DNA of 64,000 nt from positions 1,178,001-1,242,000 of the forward strand of contig OY756141.1 of NCBI GenBank assembly GCA_963576785.1, given 5' to 3'. This document shows positions 36,142-46,594 of the stretch, piece after piece. The position numbers were made by a program, and so were the translations under genes. Source of the stretch: Chlorophyllum brunneum (taxonomy: Eukaryota; Basidiomycota; Agaricomycetes; Agaricales; Agaricaceae). Each line of letters begins with the position of its first letter. Position 1 is the first letter of the stretch. The notes under the pieces were generated by a model. It was not told where the DNA came from, ran no database searches, and saw only the letters and a list, made by a program, of their open reading frames with translations.

Positions 36142-37249
36142 ATGACCGACAAAACGACAATTCCTACCTTCAAACTTGTCCTCGGTATGGTTCTATCTCT
36201 TGCTACTGTTTTGCCCTACACCAATTCACAATTGACCTGATCTTTTTGTACATTGTCATCGATCGCTTGCCACTCTTCAACGACGCGCTCCTCGCCGCTC
36301 TAAACTGGTCAATAAACTCTATCGATTGCTATATTTGTCTCCAATCGCGTAGTCGGCGATGGTGGCACTGGCAAAACTACTTTCGTCAAGGTGTGCGACA
36401 CAGCTTTCAAGAGTGGCGGGCCAATACTGATCTTCAAGCACTTCAGCGCCACTTGACTGGCGAATTCGAAAAGAAATACATTGGTATGAGCAATCCATTA
36501 CACTTTTTGACTTGTCGTTGCACCGTGAATCTGTTAAACTCATGCCACGTTTCCACAGCCACTCTTGGTGTTGAAGTCCACCCCTTGAGCTTCACAACCA
36601 ACTTTGGTACTATCTGCTTCAATGTCTGGGATACAGCTGGGCAAGAGAAGTTTGGTGGCTTAAGGGATGGCTACTATATTCAGGGCCAGTGTGGAATCAT
36701 CATGTTCGACGTCACCTCGCGAATCACCTACAAAAATGTTCCTAATTGGCATCGTGACCTCGAGCGCGTCTGTGAAAACATCCCCATCGTTCTCTGTGGT
36801 AATAAGGTCGATGTCAAGGTATGATCGCCACCTTGCGGATTTTCGTCGATCCTCTGATGTATTTTTTTGCAGGAGCGCAAAGTGAAGACCGGTGCGGTTA
36901 CTTTCCATCGCAAGAAGAACTTGCAGTACTTCGAGATTTCGGCCAAGTCCAACTATAATTTCGAGAAGCCATTCCTCTGGCTGGCAAGGAAGCTCGTCGG
37001 GTAAGATAATTTGTGATCCTGAGCACCTGGTCCCGCTTACGAATGCGGCAATCAGCAACCCTACCCTCGACTTTGTCGCTGCTCCCGCTCTCGCTCCTCC
37101 TGAAGTCGCTGTCGATCCCGCGCTTTTGGAGCAATACGAGAGGGAACTGAAACAGGTGTGTGTTGTCGTGAACTAAATCTGACTTATTCTAACAGCGTCA
37201 CGTCCAGGCGGAGGCAATCCCTCTTCCCGAAGAAGATGACGATCTCTAA
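36142..37249 (+). CDS. GSP1: GTP-binding nuclear protein Ran
   Basis: Small GTPase giving direction to nuclear import and export. Spliced exons read [27 protein letters not shown] and [12 protein letters not shown], then [20 protein letters not shown]. Switch II is [20 protein letters not shown], with NKVD and [20 protein letters not shown]. The acidic C-terminus LPEEDDDL completes the Ran signature and there is no prenylation Cys. Length is as expected for the family. Six introns, several inside the first 50 codons; the start ATG lies close after a pyrimidine-rich leader. Convergent with the unknown minus-strand gene, stops about 220 bp apart. Confidence 0.97.
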
Positions 37250-37467
37250 ACTGTCTATATTCTCTCTCTGAACGTGTTACCTTTCATGCTCAACTTCTTA
37301 CGTTGTGACGCTGCGAATTTCTCTCCACCCTCCATCTCTCGCTCTGTAGCACTCCGTTTTCGTAATTAACGTTTTTTTCCTATACATTTTACGTCAAGAT
37401 GTACATTGATTCTCGAGATAGCATTGAGCCCTGATTCTCTGATTGCAGCCAAGCGGGCCGCACCAAC

Positions 37468-39631
37468 TCAACCGTGTAGTAGTATTCTCAAAAGGATGCG
37501 TTGAAATAGGTTTAAAGACCCCCTTACATGCTGATCCGTGCATGTGACCAGAGTCTCCATCTGCTTGGAAGTCAGAGAGCGTAAAGTTGCGAATTGCTGA
37601 TCCGTCGTGACCCCGTTCAACGCCAATGGAGCGATAAGTTCTTGTTCACCATGCATACCGAAAAAGTTTTTCATGGATGTGAACACTTGACTTAGGTCTG
37701 GCTGAAGATGGATTGGGCAATTAAAACCTGTTGTGATCGTTGAAAGACCAGCCACGTCGCTAGTCCTCCCCGCCACAGGACATCCAGGGTCCTTTGGGAT
37801 ATCGGAGGATGTTGTGCTGCAACCAGTTGCCTGTCCCCGGTCCCTCGCCCGTCGTAGAAGGTAGAAGCGGACTGGCCAGGCATCCTCGAAGTAGTGTAAT
37901 TTGAGCTCTGCCTCCAGAACCTGAGAAGTGACGAGGATCAAATTCAGGCCCCCCAGATGAGAAACTCCACTCACCAGTTTCAAGGTATCGCTGAGTCTGC
38001 GACGGCTCGCTTGGTCATAGGGCTTGTAGTTTTGGCAAAATGCTTCACCGTATTGGTCGGCGAGTTCCTGCGAGATAAAGCTCAATATGGTGTCCTCCCA
38101 TGCGATTGAATGAACTTACAGTGAGCTTCGCCAAAAGTGCGCCAGTTCCGTGCGTACCCATTGCACGCTTCAGCTCCAACAAGATGTCGGGTGCGGTCAT
38201 CAGTTGGTCTTTCGTTCTATCGTTTGGCCATGGTACACTTTCAGATATATCCTCTGCGACTGGGTGCGACCGCCCCTGTACGTTAGTGCTGGTCGTCGTT
38301 GTACCTTTTAATCCGAAAGCCGAGCAGTTAACAATACGTTCCACGAGGGTAGTGAGATTGAGAGCAGAGAAGTGGTTCCGAGGAAGACAGTCACAAAACT
38401 CTTGCTTATCTTTCTTGTCCCAGGCGAGTAGTATCTCGAGATGATGGTCGTGTACCAACCGACTTATTGCTAGGGCAGAGACCACATGTGGGACATCAGA
38501 GAACATGCCATAGAGCTTAGCTCTAATAACACTCGGAATCTCCGGGAGGTAGCCGCAAAAAAAAACGTGGAGAAGGATAATGCTTCGATGGGTTGAATTT
38601 CCTCTCCGTCATTAATTGTGTTGTGGAGGTCTGGTACACGCCGTGGGGGTTTGGTTTCGGGGTAGAGTGGTTGAGGGGAAGTGCCGGAGCTCCCGTCGGG
38701 CTCATTGCGGCTGGCTCTGCGTCTCCGAGTCTCGTGGAAGTTTTCCCCACAGGAGGGGGTTTACCGACGAAAAAAATACTGCCCTTCGTCGCTTTGGTTC
38801 TGGAGAGCATGGAATGTTTTGCGTTTCCATCCTGAGCGCTTCCCCCTTTGCAACGCTTTGATTTGAAGAGTCGCGTTTTCGGGCCCATTGCGAATGCCCT
38901 CACTCTCTGAACGGCCAGCTTTCGCATCCTCGAACTGTAATAACCACCCCAGAGTTTACCATAAGCATCGATGGGCCATTGGGACTGATAGCAAAACATC
39001 TTCCCATCACTTTGCAAAACCTATCCGGAAACATTTTCAGTGTTACAGCTCACAGAAGTTAGAGTGTGGACTTACATGCTGCTTACATTGTTGGTGCTTA
39101 TCTGGGTCTTGAGACCTGAAGGGTATCGACCAGTCAAGATATTTCCGATAAGCTGTGCGAACGAGATCCTGTGAGTCAAATAATGGTGAGTGACGCAGCT
39201 TCAGGGAAGACATTAAGACTACTTTGAAATGTCGTGTCCCATATGATGAGTGCGTTTCAGTGACTAGTATTTTTTCAACGTCACAAACACGGGAAATTTT
39301 GGGTTTGGGTATTAACATGTCGTGATGGCGCTATAGAGAAACCATCGGTAGGCCTCCTTTTATTCACATCGAGGAATCCAGTCCCTCCAACTTGCAGTCC
39401 CACCGCTTACCATGAGGACACCTCATGTCAAGGCGCATGCCCGTGGCGGGGGAAATCATATGCGCAGCTCGAGTCAAAAGTCCAATATCAGGGAGTAGGT
39501 TAAACGGCCAGACCGGTATGTCCTTGTTTGCTTCATAGATGGGACCCTACAGATCGATCTGGTTGGATGATATTACAATGTACATTCAGGGAGGATACTG
39601 CAGCTGAGAAGGAAGATACAAGCATAGCCAT
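37468..39631 (-). CDS. unknown protein, multi-exon
   Basis: I do not recognise this gene. The model starts with MAMLVSSFSAAVSSLN joined by a 45-nt intron to PIYEANKDIPVWPFNLLPDI and AAHMISPATGMRLDMRCPH. It continues with SLKLRHSPLFDSQDLVRTAY, RKYLDWSIPFRSQDPDKHQQ and MFCYQSQWPIDAYGKLWGGY, then a basic Ser/Pro-rich linker. The second half has MFSDVPHVVSALAISRLVHD, LTELADQYGEAFCQNYKPYD and ILVTSQVLEAELKLHYFEDA. It ends FQRILLRILLHG. No signal peptide or membrane segment is obvious. Around 38557-38565 the frame changes across a T9 run (coding strand); either a 46-nt intron or a one-base indel explains it. Exon joins near 39300-39420 are also uncertain. Confidence 0.5.
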
Positions 39632-39678
39632 GGCAATAGGATTGAGAGAGTGGTGTGGCAGTAGTCGTTTCCATAAGA

Positions 39679-40684
39679 TCAACAAAACCGGTCACTGCAC
39701 ACTAGTGAGTGCACAGAAAGGCCGCAGCAGAGCTCCACACACCTCTTAAGCTTGGATCGACGGTCAAGCAGAGCTTCTGCCAAACGCCCTTCTTTACGGG
39801 CATGTTTGAGCTTCGAGTAAGCGAGTATATATAATGGTGGTTCTTCTAGGTGAGACGCCGACTTACCTCTTTTTTGTCTTCGTTGGAAAGGACGACCTTT
39901 CCTGCACCCCATGTCTGGTATAACCGACTGACTGTATAAGTATTTGTAATTCCCAACCGAAGAACGTGTGATCTTACTTTGTACTGGACTCATCGATTTT
40001 GGGAGGAGCGGTAACTTCTTTCCGTTTCCTTTCTTCCTCGTGCGCCTCCTTCTTATATTTATTTTGGATTTTGACCCAGAACCTCTCTCTGAACCCGACT
40101 TCTTCACTATCCCCTCGGAGCTGAAGAGAGCCACCAGCAATTTCGTCAACACTGAGGTATCTCTCGTATACGTTCATGAAGGCAACCATCCCATCAGGCA
40201 TTATGACAGGTGTCCATTCCTCTTGGGGTCCACGAGCATCACGGTCCGCTGAAACCAGCCCATGTTTATCGCAAGAAAGGAATTTCCCTTCTCCTGTCCC
40301 AGTACGGAGGTTGATGGTTGGAGAACCAGCAACATGTGTGGTAACCCAAACTTGGGCAACATCGGCTGGTGTCTGTTCTAACAGGGCTCCGGGTTCCGAA
40401 TCATCCTCGGACTTGGACTTATCCAGATAGTGAATTACTATTCGGTTTGTTGTTAAGTTGAAGTTGATCGAAATGGGAGAGGGATCAGAAGGATGGAAGA
40501 TGAACGTAGGACCTCGTATTTGATTGGCTTGTTCAGGGAACACCCACATGTCGGGGTCTTTGTCGTCCTCCCGGCGTTTGGTGCTGCGTCCCTCGTCGAC
40601 ATTGTCGTCGTCCCTTTTACGTTTCTTCTTCGTCTTCTCGCCCTTGAACTTCAGTTTCGTGGAACGGACTCGGTCATCAGCCAT
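39679..40684 (-). CDS. FRG1: FRG1-like nucleolar protein
   Basis: Homologue of human FSHD region gene 1, an RNA/actin-associated nuclear protein found in spliceosomes and nucleoli. The basic N-terminus RSTKLKFKGEKTKKKRKRDD is a probable NLS. The beta-trefoil (fascin-like) part includes PADVAQVWVTTHVAGSPTIN, KFLSCDKHGLVSADRDARGP and MNVYERYLSVDEIAGGSLQL. The C-terminal helical exon LKHARKEGRLAEALLDRRSK splices (phase 2) to give SKLKSDRFC-stop, the family end. Four introns. Divergent from the uL24 gene with about 155 bp between starts, probably sharing a promoter. Confidence 0.93.
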
Positions 40685-40838
40685 TGTAAGGGTCAGCAGT
40701 CAGTTGTGCAAGTCACATCGACATTAGGGATTCCCGCACGTGACAACTTGATATCGACCGTGGGAATGAGACAGTCCTATCTTAGAACAGTACCTATCCC
40801 TCGACGTGCCCACCGTCCTCAAGCTTCCCGCCGCCAAA

Positions 40839-41563
40839 ATGAAGTACAGTCCCGGTATGTGAGACGTTCATTAGTCTATACTGTTCGCATCTCGCATCTG
40901 TCGGTTAAATGGAGAGTTTTGGCGAAGTTCTTGGCTGGATGTTACCTTCGAGTACTGGATGACTTTCGGCGCTTGCATGCTGATATGTGTATTGTCCAAT
41001 AGACGTTTCCTCTTCGCGACGCAAGTCCCGCAAGGCGCACTTCTCAGCGCCCTCTTCCATCCGGCGCAAGATCATGTCGTCTGGTCTATCGAAAGAACTC
41101 AAGGCTAAATACAACGTCAGTGAACTCTCCTGCTTGGCGTATGCAACCAAGCTACTGACACTCTATGCGTCTAACTTAGACCCGTTCACTACCTATTCGC
41201 AAGGACGACGAGGTCCGGATTGTTAGGGGAAAATACAAGGGACGTGAGGGCAAGGTCACGCAAGTGTATCGCAAGAAGTGGGTTATCCATGTCGATCGTG
41301 TTCAGCGTGACAAGTCGAACGGCGCGAGTGCACCAATCGGCATTCATCCCAGCAACGTCGTGATTACGACAATCAAACTGGATAAGGATCGGTGCGTTCG
41401 ATAGTTCCTCTGCGTTTATTCCGTCATCCATACCGCTTTTTTCAGTCGGGCAATTCTAGAGCGGAAGGATAGGAAGAAGGATGCTGCTGATGTTGAGATG
41501 GCCGACGTACGTACCATTTAACCATTTTACTACCTTGTGTAATTCCTGACCTTTCCATAGTAA
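40839..41563 (+). CDS. RPL26: 60S ribosomal protein uL24 (L26)
   Basis: Cytosolic large-subunit protein near the exit tunnel. A tiny first exon, MKYSP, is spliced to [20 protein letters not shown] and [18 protein letters not shown]. The KOW exon has [20 protein letters not shown] and [18 protein letters not shown], then [20 protein letters not shown]. The final intron (GTACGT...CCATAG) lies between the GAC codon and the TAA at 41561, so the stop codon is alone in the last exon. If it is retained, the frame adds VRTI and stops at 41521. Four introns. Highly expressed ribosomal-protein architecture is typical of fungi. Confidence 0.94.
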
Positions 41564-41745
41564 TTTTCTCGGTGATCACTCTCAATCGTTTTTCGCCTTG
41601 AAGGGGTTCGTGAACCAAAAAGCACCCATGTATCTATGCATAGTATAATCCATATGCCGCATGATGCCCCCTGCTTCCGCTCGCTCGTATATATCGCAAC
41701 GGTTCGAGGGTGCTATTTGTAAACAGGTCGAAGTAGCGAAATGGA

Positions 41746-42660
41746 TCAGAAAATGATATCCTCATCCTTCGTGCTCAACAGATTCGTTGACGCTTCGTCT
41801 TCCTGTATCGCAGGTTCGATAATCTGCACATCGTCTTTCGAGGATTCTTCTGCCCTCGCAGCGTTGTCCCTCTTCTTCTTTCCTTGTACTTTCTTCAGCC
41901 TGTCCCACGGAGCAAGTTAAATTATTTACACCCGATTTTCGAAGACAGATCGCACCTGAAGAATTCTTCGCGATCCATTTCATCCAACTCACTCAAAATG
42001 TACTTGATAGTATTTTCCAGTCGTGGAATGACAACATGTTCAATAGCGTTGACTCTACGGTTCGTTGCACGAATGACTTCATCGAGGATAGTAAATGCTG
42101 TTTGGAGTGATGCCAATTCGACCAATGTCTCGAGAGCTTTAGCGTAGACTTCCTTCGCTTTCATGATTTGTTGGCCGCCACGGCCCAAACCCGTCAGGTT
42201 AAAATCTACGAGTTGCCTCAGCGACACCTCCTAATCATCTCATGCGGTGCGTACCTGAACCCGCGACACGATCAACCTCAAATGCAGGTAGAACCACCCC
42301 AGATACATTCTCTTGTTTAGCCTTCACTCTGAAACTCGCCTGCTTAGCTTGTTCTTGCACCAGATAAGATATATCGCCCGTCGCATACGTCACTTCAGCC
42401 ATCGAAAACGAAGCGAGCTGCATAACCTTGCCCATCTTTCGTTTCGCCTGATCTTATATCCTCAGTTAGATTTCTTGGGATAGAACGAAGAGACGCGCCT
42501 CGTCAACTTTCTTGAGGATAGCCCTAAATCTGGTCGTCAGAGCATCGCGTTTTTTAGCCAATAACGAGTGGCCAGTCTGCGCGCCCTTGAGCCTCAGCTT
42601 CGTGTTGGTAAGTGCCATACGAGTGGCGAAGACATTTTCGCGAGGACCAGTGCCGGACAT
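41746..42660 (-). CDS. VMA8: V-type ATPase subunit D
   Basis: Central rotor-stalk subunit of the vacuolar proton pump. Start [20 protein letters not shown], then [20 protein letters not shown] and [12 protein letters not shown], the family N-terminal coiled coil. Further exons give [20 protein letters not shown] and [20 protein letters not shown]. The second coiled-coil strand is [20 protein letters not shown] with [20 protein letters not shown]. It ends with a short acidic tail KDEDIIF. Four introns. The start at 42660 has the family N-terminus; an ATG at 42684 is not in the family pattern and would add eight residues. Confidence 0.95.
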
Positions 42661-42762
42661 GGTGGGTGGACAACTATATCGCACAGCAGCCCAGAACAGG
42701 CTACCGAATCAAGAAGTCCGAGTGAACGTCAACATATTGAAATCTTGACCATCACTATCATC

Positions 42763-42844
42763 GGGGGCATAGCTCAGTTGGGAGAGCAGTAGACTGAAGT
42801 ACCTGGTATTCTAAAGGTCCCGCGTTCGATCCGCGGTGCCCCCA
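42763..42844 (+). tRNA. tRNA-Phe (GAA) with 9-nt intron
   Basis: Acceptor GGGGGCA pairs with TGCCCCC; D-arm GCTC/GAGC; anticodon loop C-T-GAA-G; T-arm CCGCG-TTCGATC-CGCGG. A 9-nt intron sits after position 37, the canonical site. Discriminator A. A T7 Pol III terminator follows at 42845-42851. Confidence 0.95.
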
Positions 42845-43014
42845 TTTTTTTAAGAAGCACAATATCACTGCCCGAGTATAACTTGTTCATCACAATTGAG
42901 AGGTCACTGACTTATCGAGCCTTATGCTTTAAGGCTTTCTGAGACTTCAGGCAAGTTCATACCTACAATCCGCATGGTGAGAGCCCTCAGAAGGAGCAAA
43001 CAAAAATCATTGAC

Positions 43015-43109
43015 CGACGCCAGCAGGATTTGAACCTGCGCCCTCAAAGAGGAACAGATAAACGGACTGTAGTTCGAATCTGTCGCCGTAACCACTTGGC
43101 TATAGCGCC
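43015..43109 (-). tRNA. tRNA-Ser (CGA) with 13-nt intron
   Basis: Minus strand. Acceptor GGCGCTA pairs with TGGCGTC (two G-U pairs); anticodon stem ACAGA/TCTGT with loop TT-CGA-A, a 13-nt intron after position 37, then A. The long variable arm TTCCTCTTTGAGGGC marks a class II tRNA. The body is nearly identical to the Ser(AGA) copies apart from the anticodon arm and one T-loop base. A T5 terminator lies at 43002-43006. Confidence 0.92.
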
Positions 43110-43225
43110 CACCATGAGCAATCGCAGATGATCAAAATGGGGGAACTGCGATCTGCCATTTGACTCAAATGAACGATCGGAATGACCTACTCACTCTCAG
43201 TCCATCTCTACGTACATGTGATGGA

Positions 43226-43307
43226 GGCGCTATAGCCAAGTGGTTACGGCGACAGATTAGAAATCTGTTCCTCTTTGAGGGCGCAGGTTCGAATCCTGCT
43301 GGCGTCG
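43226..43307 (+). tRNA. tRNA-Ser (AGA)
   Basis: Intronless class II tRNA; anticodon stem ACAGA/TCTGT with loop TT-AGA-AA; same acceptor and long variable arm as the other Ser copies. Discriminator G. T5 terminator at 43315-43319. Head to head with the Ser(CGA) gene. Confidence 0.95.
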
Positions 43308-43512
43308 GATTTCCTTTTTCTTTCTACTTGAACACTTGACCGGAAAACATATTATAGTCCCACACTAGACTCGCCCATAACGCTAACTTACCATCTTCCA
43401 TTCTCACAAATCTAGGTGTTTCAGTGTATGTAGAACTCAGGGCCCAAAGCCCGTGTCTCACTTAGAGCATGTGTATCCGAATTCTTGACATGGTTCATAG
43501 GCTATACTCTCA

Positions 43513-44637
43513 TCACAGGCGGGTGACAGACCAAACCAACCAATGGAGAATGAGTCCCGCAGGGTAGGTTGGCGGAAGTTCACGTTCGATTAACCTAACG
43601 TCTACCTTGACGTTCCCTTTTTTGAAGACCTGACCATCCCATAAATCCCTCCACGTTTCAGGCGAGTGGCAAAACATGTGGCCGCCCCGAGTATTGACGA
43701 CTTCCGTCCTCAGGCCCTTCACAGGTCTACCACCGTGGCTACCAAAGATGATAGATCCCGGTTCTGGTGATAATAAAGTAGCAAGCTGTTTTGCCAGTAA
43801 CAGCTGGTTCTCTTCGCTGAACAGGTGGAAGAAAGATGAGGCGTGTATGGCGGAGACATGACCTTGAAGAGGGGTGAGGGACTTCAACGCCACAAGATCG
43901 GTCGGGCGAGGTGATAGTGGCTCGGAAGAGAACGGTTCCCTCGGCTCGATCAAAGTAGAACTGAGCGCATCTCCAGGCACGAAACCAGCAGGGAATGTTT
44001 CGGGAGTTGACTTGAATAATTCATGGCCGTAGCCCCAGAATTCTTGAAATGCCCAGGTCAGTGAGGGACAGGGGCCAGCTTTGAACAGGCATACCTGCAT
44101 GAAGGTCGGAAGCGATGGCGTTCTCGAGAGGCCAACCGTCTACCACAGCTTTCCGTATGTCGTTACCGACTGTTACATGAGATCATCAGCACGGAGCTGT
44201 AGGAGAGGCCAAGACTGAGCACGCACAACAGCAGCCAATATCAAGTAGGATTGCTCCAGGCCGCGTCCCTGCGAGGCGCAGAGCATGTTTGTATGCTGGT
44301 AAACGGTATATCTTCAAGCTATGTGAAAAACCAATAAATCAGCTTCGTTCTGGGTTGCTTGCCAGTTCATCAAGCAGACCGACTTCGTAAAAGCGAAACT
44401 TCGGATACAGGGATATCCATAAACCTGTAATCGCCGTCAGTTAGGGTTCCTTCTGGCGTAAACACAAAGACATACTTGATAAGCCTTCGCCTGGACTTCG
44501 ATAATATGGTTCCTCAGGTCATTGTCGTCTCGTATTCCTGTCTGGGACTTGAAGAATTGTGCCTCATGTTCCTTGAGGTTGAGAAGGGTTGGGTCAAGTT
44601 GCCTTGGGTGGGTGTAGACTGTACCCTTTTGCGACAT
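43513..44637 (-). CDS. SAM-dependent methyltransferase (basidiomycete family)
   Basis: Putative small-molecule methyltransferase. N-terminus MSQKGTVYTHPRQLDPTLLN, then FFKSQTGIRDDNDLRNHIIE. The SAM-binding motif I exon reads LAGTRPGAILLDIGCC, split by introns before GNDIRKAVVDGWPLENAIAS. Post-motif stretches are ALKSLTPLQGHVSAIHASSF and LLAKQLATLLSPEPGSIIFG; the C-terminus ends ILHWLVWSVTRL. About four introns. It lies between two tRNA pairs, and the start is 300 bp from tRNA-Ser. Substrate unknown; related proteins often sit near terpene or polyketide genes in mushrooms, which is not the case here. Confidence 0.75.
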
Positions 44638-44941
44638 TGATACGATGAGGTTGGGGATGATTATAGCTCAGAGTGGTTTAAGACTGAATTGGAGCGGACA
44701 AAAACAGTTCGGAAACCATTCCGGCCGGCTTCTCAACCCTTTTCGATGATACTGGTTGCCACACTAGTCGTGCTGGCGCGTTCAAGGTAGTCGTTATGGA
44801 GATTTTACCCGGGGGCCGGGGCGGGTGACCAAGATTCGAATACGTCAGGAGAGAAGCCTTAACAGAGAGGTCCGTGATCGTGTTGGGATGATTAGCGCAC
44901 TCGCAATCTAGGTCCAGTGGACGCGAATCAGCCAAAAATAA
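44638..44941. other. spacer between methyltransferase start and tRNA-Ser
   Basis: Presumed promoter of the minus-strand methyltransferase gene and 5' flank of tRNA-Ser(AGA). A minus-strand open frame across 44678-44935 begins at TTG and has no family resemblance; I do not call it. Confidence 0.4.
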
Positions 44942-45023
44942 GGCGCTATAGCCAAGTGGTTACGGCGACAGATTAGAAATCTGTTCCTCTTTGAGGGCGC
45001 AGGTTCGAATCCTGCTGGCGTCG
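44942..45023 (+). tRNA. tRNA-Ser (AGA), second copy
   Basis: Identical over its full length to the copy at 43226-43307 as far as I can read. Followed by a T4 run at 45031-45034. Confidence 0.95.
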
Positions 45024-45096
45024 CTGGTCCTTTTGCCTTATTGCCCTAAGGCTAAGGTACTCAAGCCTGCGAAGTATGTCACAAAATTAATTTAAT

Positions 45097-45179
45097 GGGG
45101 GCATAGCTCAGTTGGGAGAGCAGTAGACTGAAGTGTACCCGTGTTCTAAAGGTCCCGCGTTCGATCCGCGGTGCCCCCA
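45097..45179 (+). tRNA. tRNA-Phe (GAA) with 10-nt intron, second copy
   Basis: Same mature sequence as the copy at 42763-42844, but the intron after position 37 is 10 nt and differs in sequence. T4 run at 45192-45195. Confidence 0.95.
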
Positions 45180-45255
45180 TCGTACCATTTATTTTGCTCG
45201 ATTTCCAGCCAGTATAATGTGCGCAAATGGGTCTACACAAGTATCTAAAGATCCT

Positions 45256-46512
45256 TCAATGGATAGTGTACTTGCCATAATTCTTTTCCGGGTCGAAAAC
45301 CTAAGAGAGAAGAGGTTGGTCAGGAAAAACACTGGTCAGGATTCGAAAGACAAACCTCCCACCGTGACGCTGGGAATATGTGTTTGTTACGTTGATACCA
45401 GCCTCGCTCAACTACCTTGCCAGCGTGTGATTCGTCTTTCTCTCTGCTAGCGTCGGCCAAAAGACGAACATCATCATGAACGTCGAAATTGAACAAGGGG
45501 CCTGACTTTCCCCTAGCCTTGTTTACTATGAAATCGTAAAAGGTATAGTGCTGGAGGCCCATGAGCGTGAATAAAGTCTAAGCAGATCCTAACATACATG
45601 TGGTATAATGAGATCCTCCTAAAGGTGCGTTAACACAAGTGCATGAAGAGAGGCAGCACAACATACTTTGATATACATAAGGTTATCAACGCTAGTACCT
45701 CGAAGTTCTGGGAATTGTTGGCGACACTTCTCGAGAAATGTGGCAACATCATCGCCTTTTTGGCACTGCACAGTGGAGTGTCAGTTCGGATATGCGAAGG
45801 CAACAAATTCGTGCTCACAAGCACACTCTTCCGGTGACCACTGCCATCCCAGTAAGAGTATGTGATTTCGATATCCTCTTTTTTCATTTGCTCCTGCTTC
45901 GTAAGCCATTCAACTCGCAACCGCTCTCGCTCTCTACGCTCGGCATCTTCACGTTCACGGTCGGGGAGGAAGGACGTGTCCACGTCCGGATTCTTGTGAG
46001 AGCGACTACGTTTGGTGGGTGGGACATCTTCTTCGTCCTCCCTCTCTTTAGAAGACCCTTCTCTGGAGCCATCTTCTTCGTTCTCATCGTCTAATGCAAA
46101 GGAAAGAGTGGCTTTCGCAACCTTCTTACGCTTCTTGATTTTTCTCGCGTCATCCCTAAACATATTCTCCATACACTGTAAGCAATGGTTCATATAAAGA
46201 AGGAGCCCGACGATGTCGAAGGAACACAGAGACATACTTGAGTTCGTTCGTGCGTGCGGCTTCTCGTAGTTTCTGCTCCTCGAGTTGTTTGCGTTTCTGT
46301 TGGAACTCCTCGAGCTTGACCAGTCCAACGGTGCTGTTCTTGAGGGACTCTTCCATAGAATCATTCTGACCGACGAAACGGCTGGCAGAAGGGCGTGCTT
46401 TTTCCGTTTCGTTGATGAGATTTTGTTTCTGGCGTTCATACTCTTCGCGAGCCTGAATGCGCTGCTTGGCAAGTGCGTCTTCTCTACGGCCTTCCATCTT
46501 GTTTGAAGCCAT
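45256..46512 (-). CDS. XAP5/FAM50 family nuclear protein
   Basis: Nuclear protein family implicated in splicing and transcription (human FAM50A, plant XCT). The N-terminal coiled coil is [20 protein letters not shown] and [20 protein letters not shown]. An acidic/basic middle includes [20 protein letters not shown] and [20 protein letters not shown]. The conserved XAP5 core reads [59 protein letters not shown] and [20 protein letters not shown]. It ends ASRWE then [16 protein letters not shown]. Five introns. It shares an 82-bp divergent promoter with uS13m. Confidence 0.95.
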
Positions 46513-46594
46513 GGTGAGGGGTAGAAGAGGGTGTGACCTGGACGTCACACTCCTGCGCAACCTCGTGACTGGACAACTTTCTACTCTGGTCGGG

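Noticed and set aside
40856..41000. Possible intronic snoRNA in the first uL24 intron
   Set aside because: A GGATGAC and a CTGA are present but spacing, terminal stem and guide regions do not make a convincing box C/D RNA.
27925..44637. Monooxygenase, MFS transporter and methyltransferase as a secondary-metabolite cluster
   Set aside because: They are spread over 17 kb among housekeeping genes (GID4, Ran, uL24, VMA8), and no backbone synthase or pathway regulator is present.
44678..44935. Open frame between methyltransferase and tRNA-Ser
   Set aside because: Begins at TTG with no in-frame ATG at the start and no recognisable domain.
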